DNA of 6,081 bases, taken from NCBI GenBank assembly GCA_023248095.1, contig JAHFFF010000108.1:1-6081 (forward strand), written 5' to 3'. Positions 6,009-6,081 of the stretch are shown piece after piece (within the stretch, counting starts at the first letter, position 1; each line of letters starts with the position of its first letter). The notes under the pieces were generated by a model. That model was not told the origin of the DNA, made no database searches, and saw only the letters and a program-made list of their open reading frames with translations. The stretch comes from Candidatus Omnitrophota bacterium (GTDB lineage: Bacteria; Omnitrophota; Gorgyraeia; 1-14-0-20-64-10). A program made the position numbers and the translations under genes.

Positions 6009-6081
6009 TTACCAGACATGACAGATGACCTCCCCACCCACTGCCTGCAGCCTGGCCTGCGTGTCGGTCAAAACCCCCTTC
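6009..6081 (-). CDS. rpsH: 30S ribosomal protein S8, C-terminal end (partial, cut by window edge)
   Basis: Only the last 24 codons are in the window. They read KGVLTDTQARLQAVGGEVICHVW and stop at TAA. This matches the S8 C-terminus, whose family pattern is KGVMTDxxAR...GGEIICYVW. S8 is a primary binder of the central domain of 16S rRNA, and in E. coli it is also the translational repressor of the spc operon; its mRNA target (near rplX-rplE) would lie outside this window. The next gene downstream, rplF, starts 18 nt after the stop, which is the usual rpsH-rplF order. The reading frame is open to the window edge. The short length limits the evidence, but the tail motif and the position agree. 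Confidence 0.93.
   Translation of the reverse strand, partial: KGVLTDTQARLQAVGGEVICHVW

Noticed and set aside
1..6081. A hidden novel system (toxin, defence module, mobile element or CRISPR)
   Set aside because: Every base is accounted for by conserved ribosomal, export and housekeeping genes or by gaps of at most about 23 nt; no direct repeats, transposase or foreign-looking segment was seen.

Overview
This window is a stretch of a bacterial chromosome that carries the distal spc operon running into the alpha operon. Every gene is on the minus strand. Read in the direction of transcription (high to low coordinates), the order is rpsH (3' end only), rplF, rplR, rpsE, rplO, secY, adk, map, infA, rpmJ, rpsM, rpsK, rpsD (5' part only). 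All complete genes are intact, and I see no frameshift, mobile element, tRNA/rRNA, CRISPR array or foreign block.

Layout: positions 4574-6081 hold 30S and 50S proteins S8, L6, L18 and S5. Positions 4119-4577 hold L15. Positions 2776-4125 hold the protein-export channel SecY. Positions 1318-2768 hold two housekeeping enzymes, adenylate kinase and methionine aminopeptidase. Positions 1-1345 hold initiation factor IF-1 and ribosomal proteins L36, S13, S11 and S4. The genes are packed end to end. The largest gap is 18 nt, or about 23 nt before map if its later start is used, and most junctions overlap by 1-28 nt. There is no room for an internal terminator and no visible internal promoter, so the block is probably co-transcribed and many genes are probably translationally coupled. 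No non-coding stretch exceeds 30 bases.

Organism: this is a GC-rich bacterium. The secY-adk-map-infA-rpmJ-rpsM-rpsK-rpsD order excludes the E. coli arrangement, where adk, map and infA lie elsewhere. Adenylate kinase has a four-cysteine LID, and S4 and L36 are the zinc-ligand (cysteine-containing) forms. The gene for L30 (rpmD), normally between rpsE and rplO, is absent because these two genes overlap by 4 nt. Together with the style of the SecY and S13 sequences, this made me think of PVC-type (e.g. Verrucomicrobiota-like) or another deep-branching Gram-negative lineage, but that is a weak guess.

The products work together: ribosomal proteins and IF-1 build and start the translation machine, Map removes the initiator methionine from new chains, SecY exports them, and Adk keeps adenine nucleotides balanced. 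I found no undescribed system. The points worth a second look are the missing rpmD, the 28-nt map/infA overlap, and the weak or absent Shine-Dalgarno signals of secY and adk.
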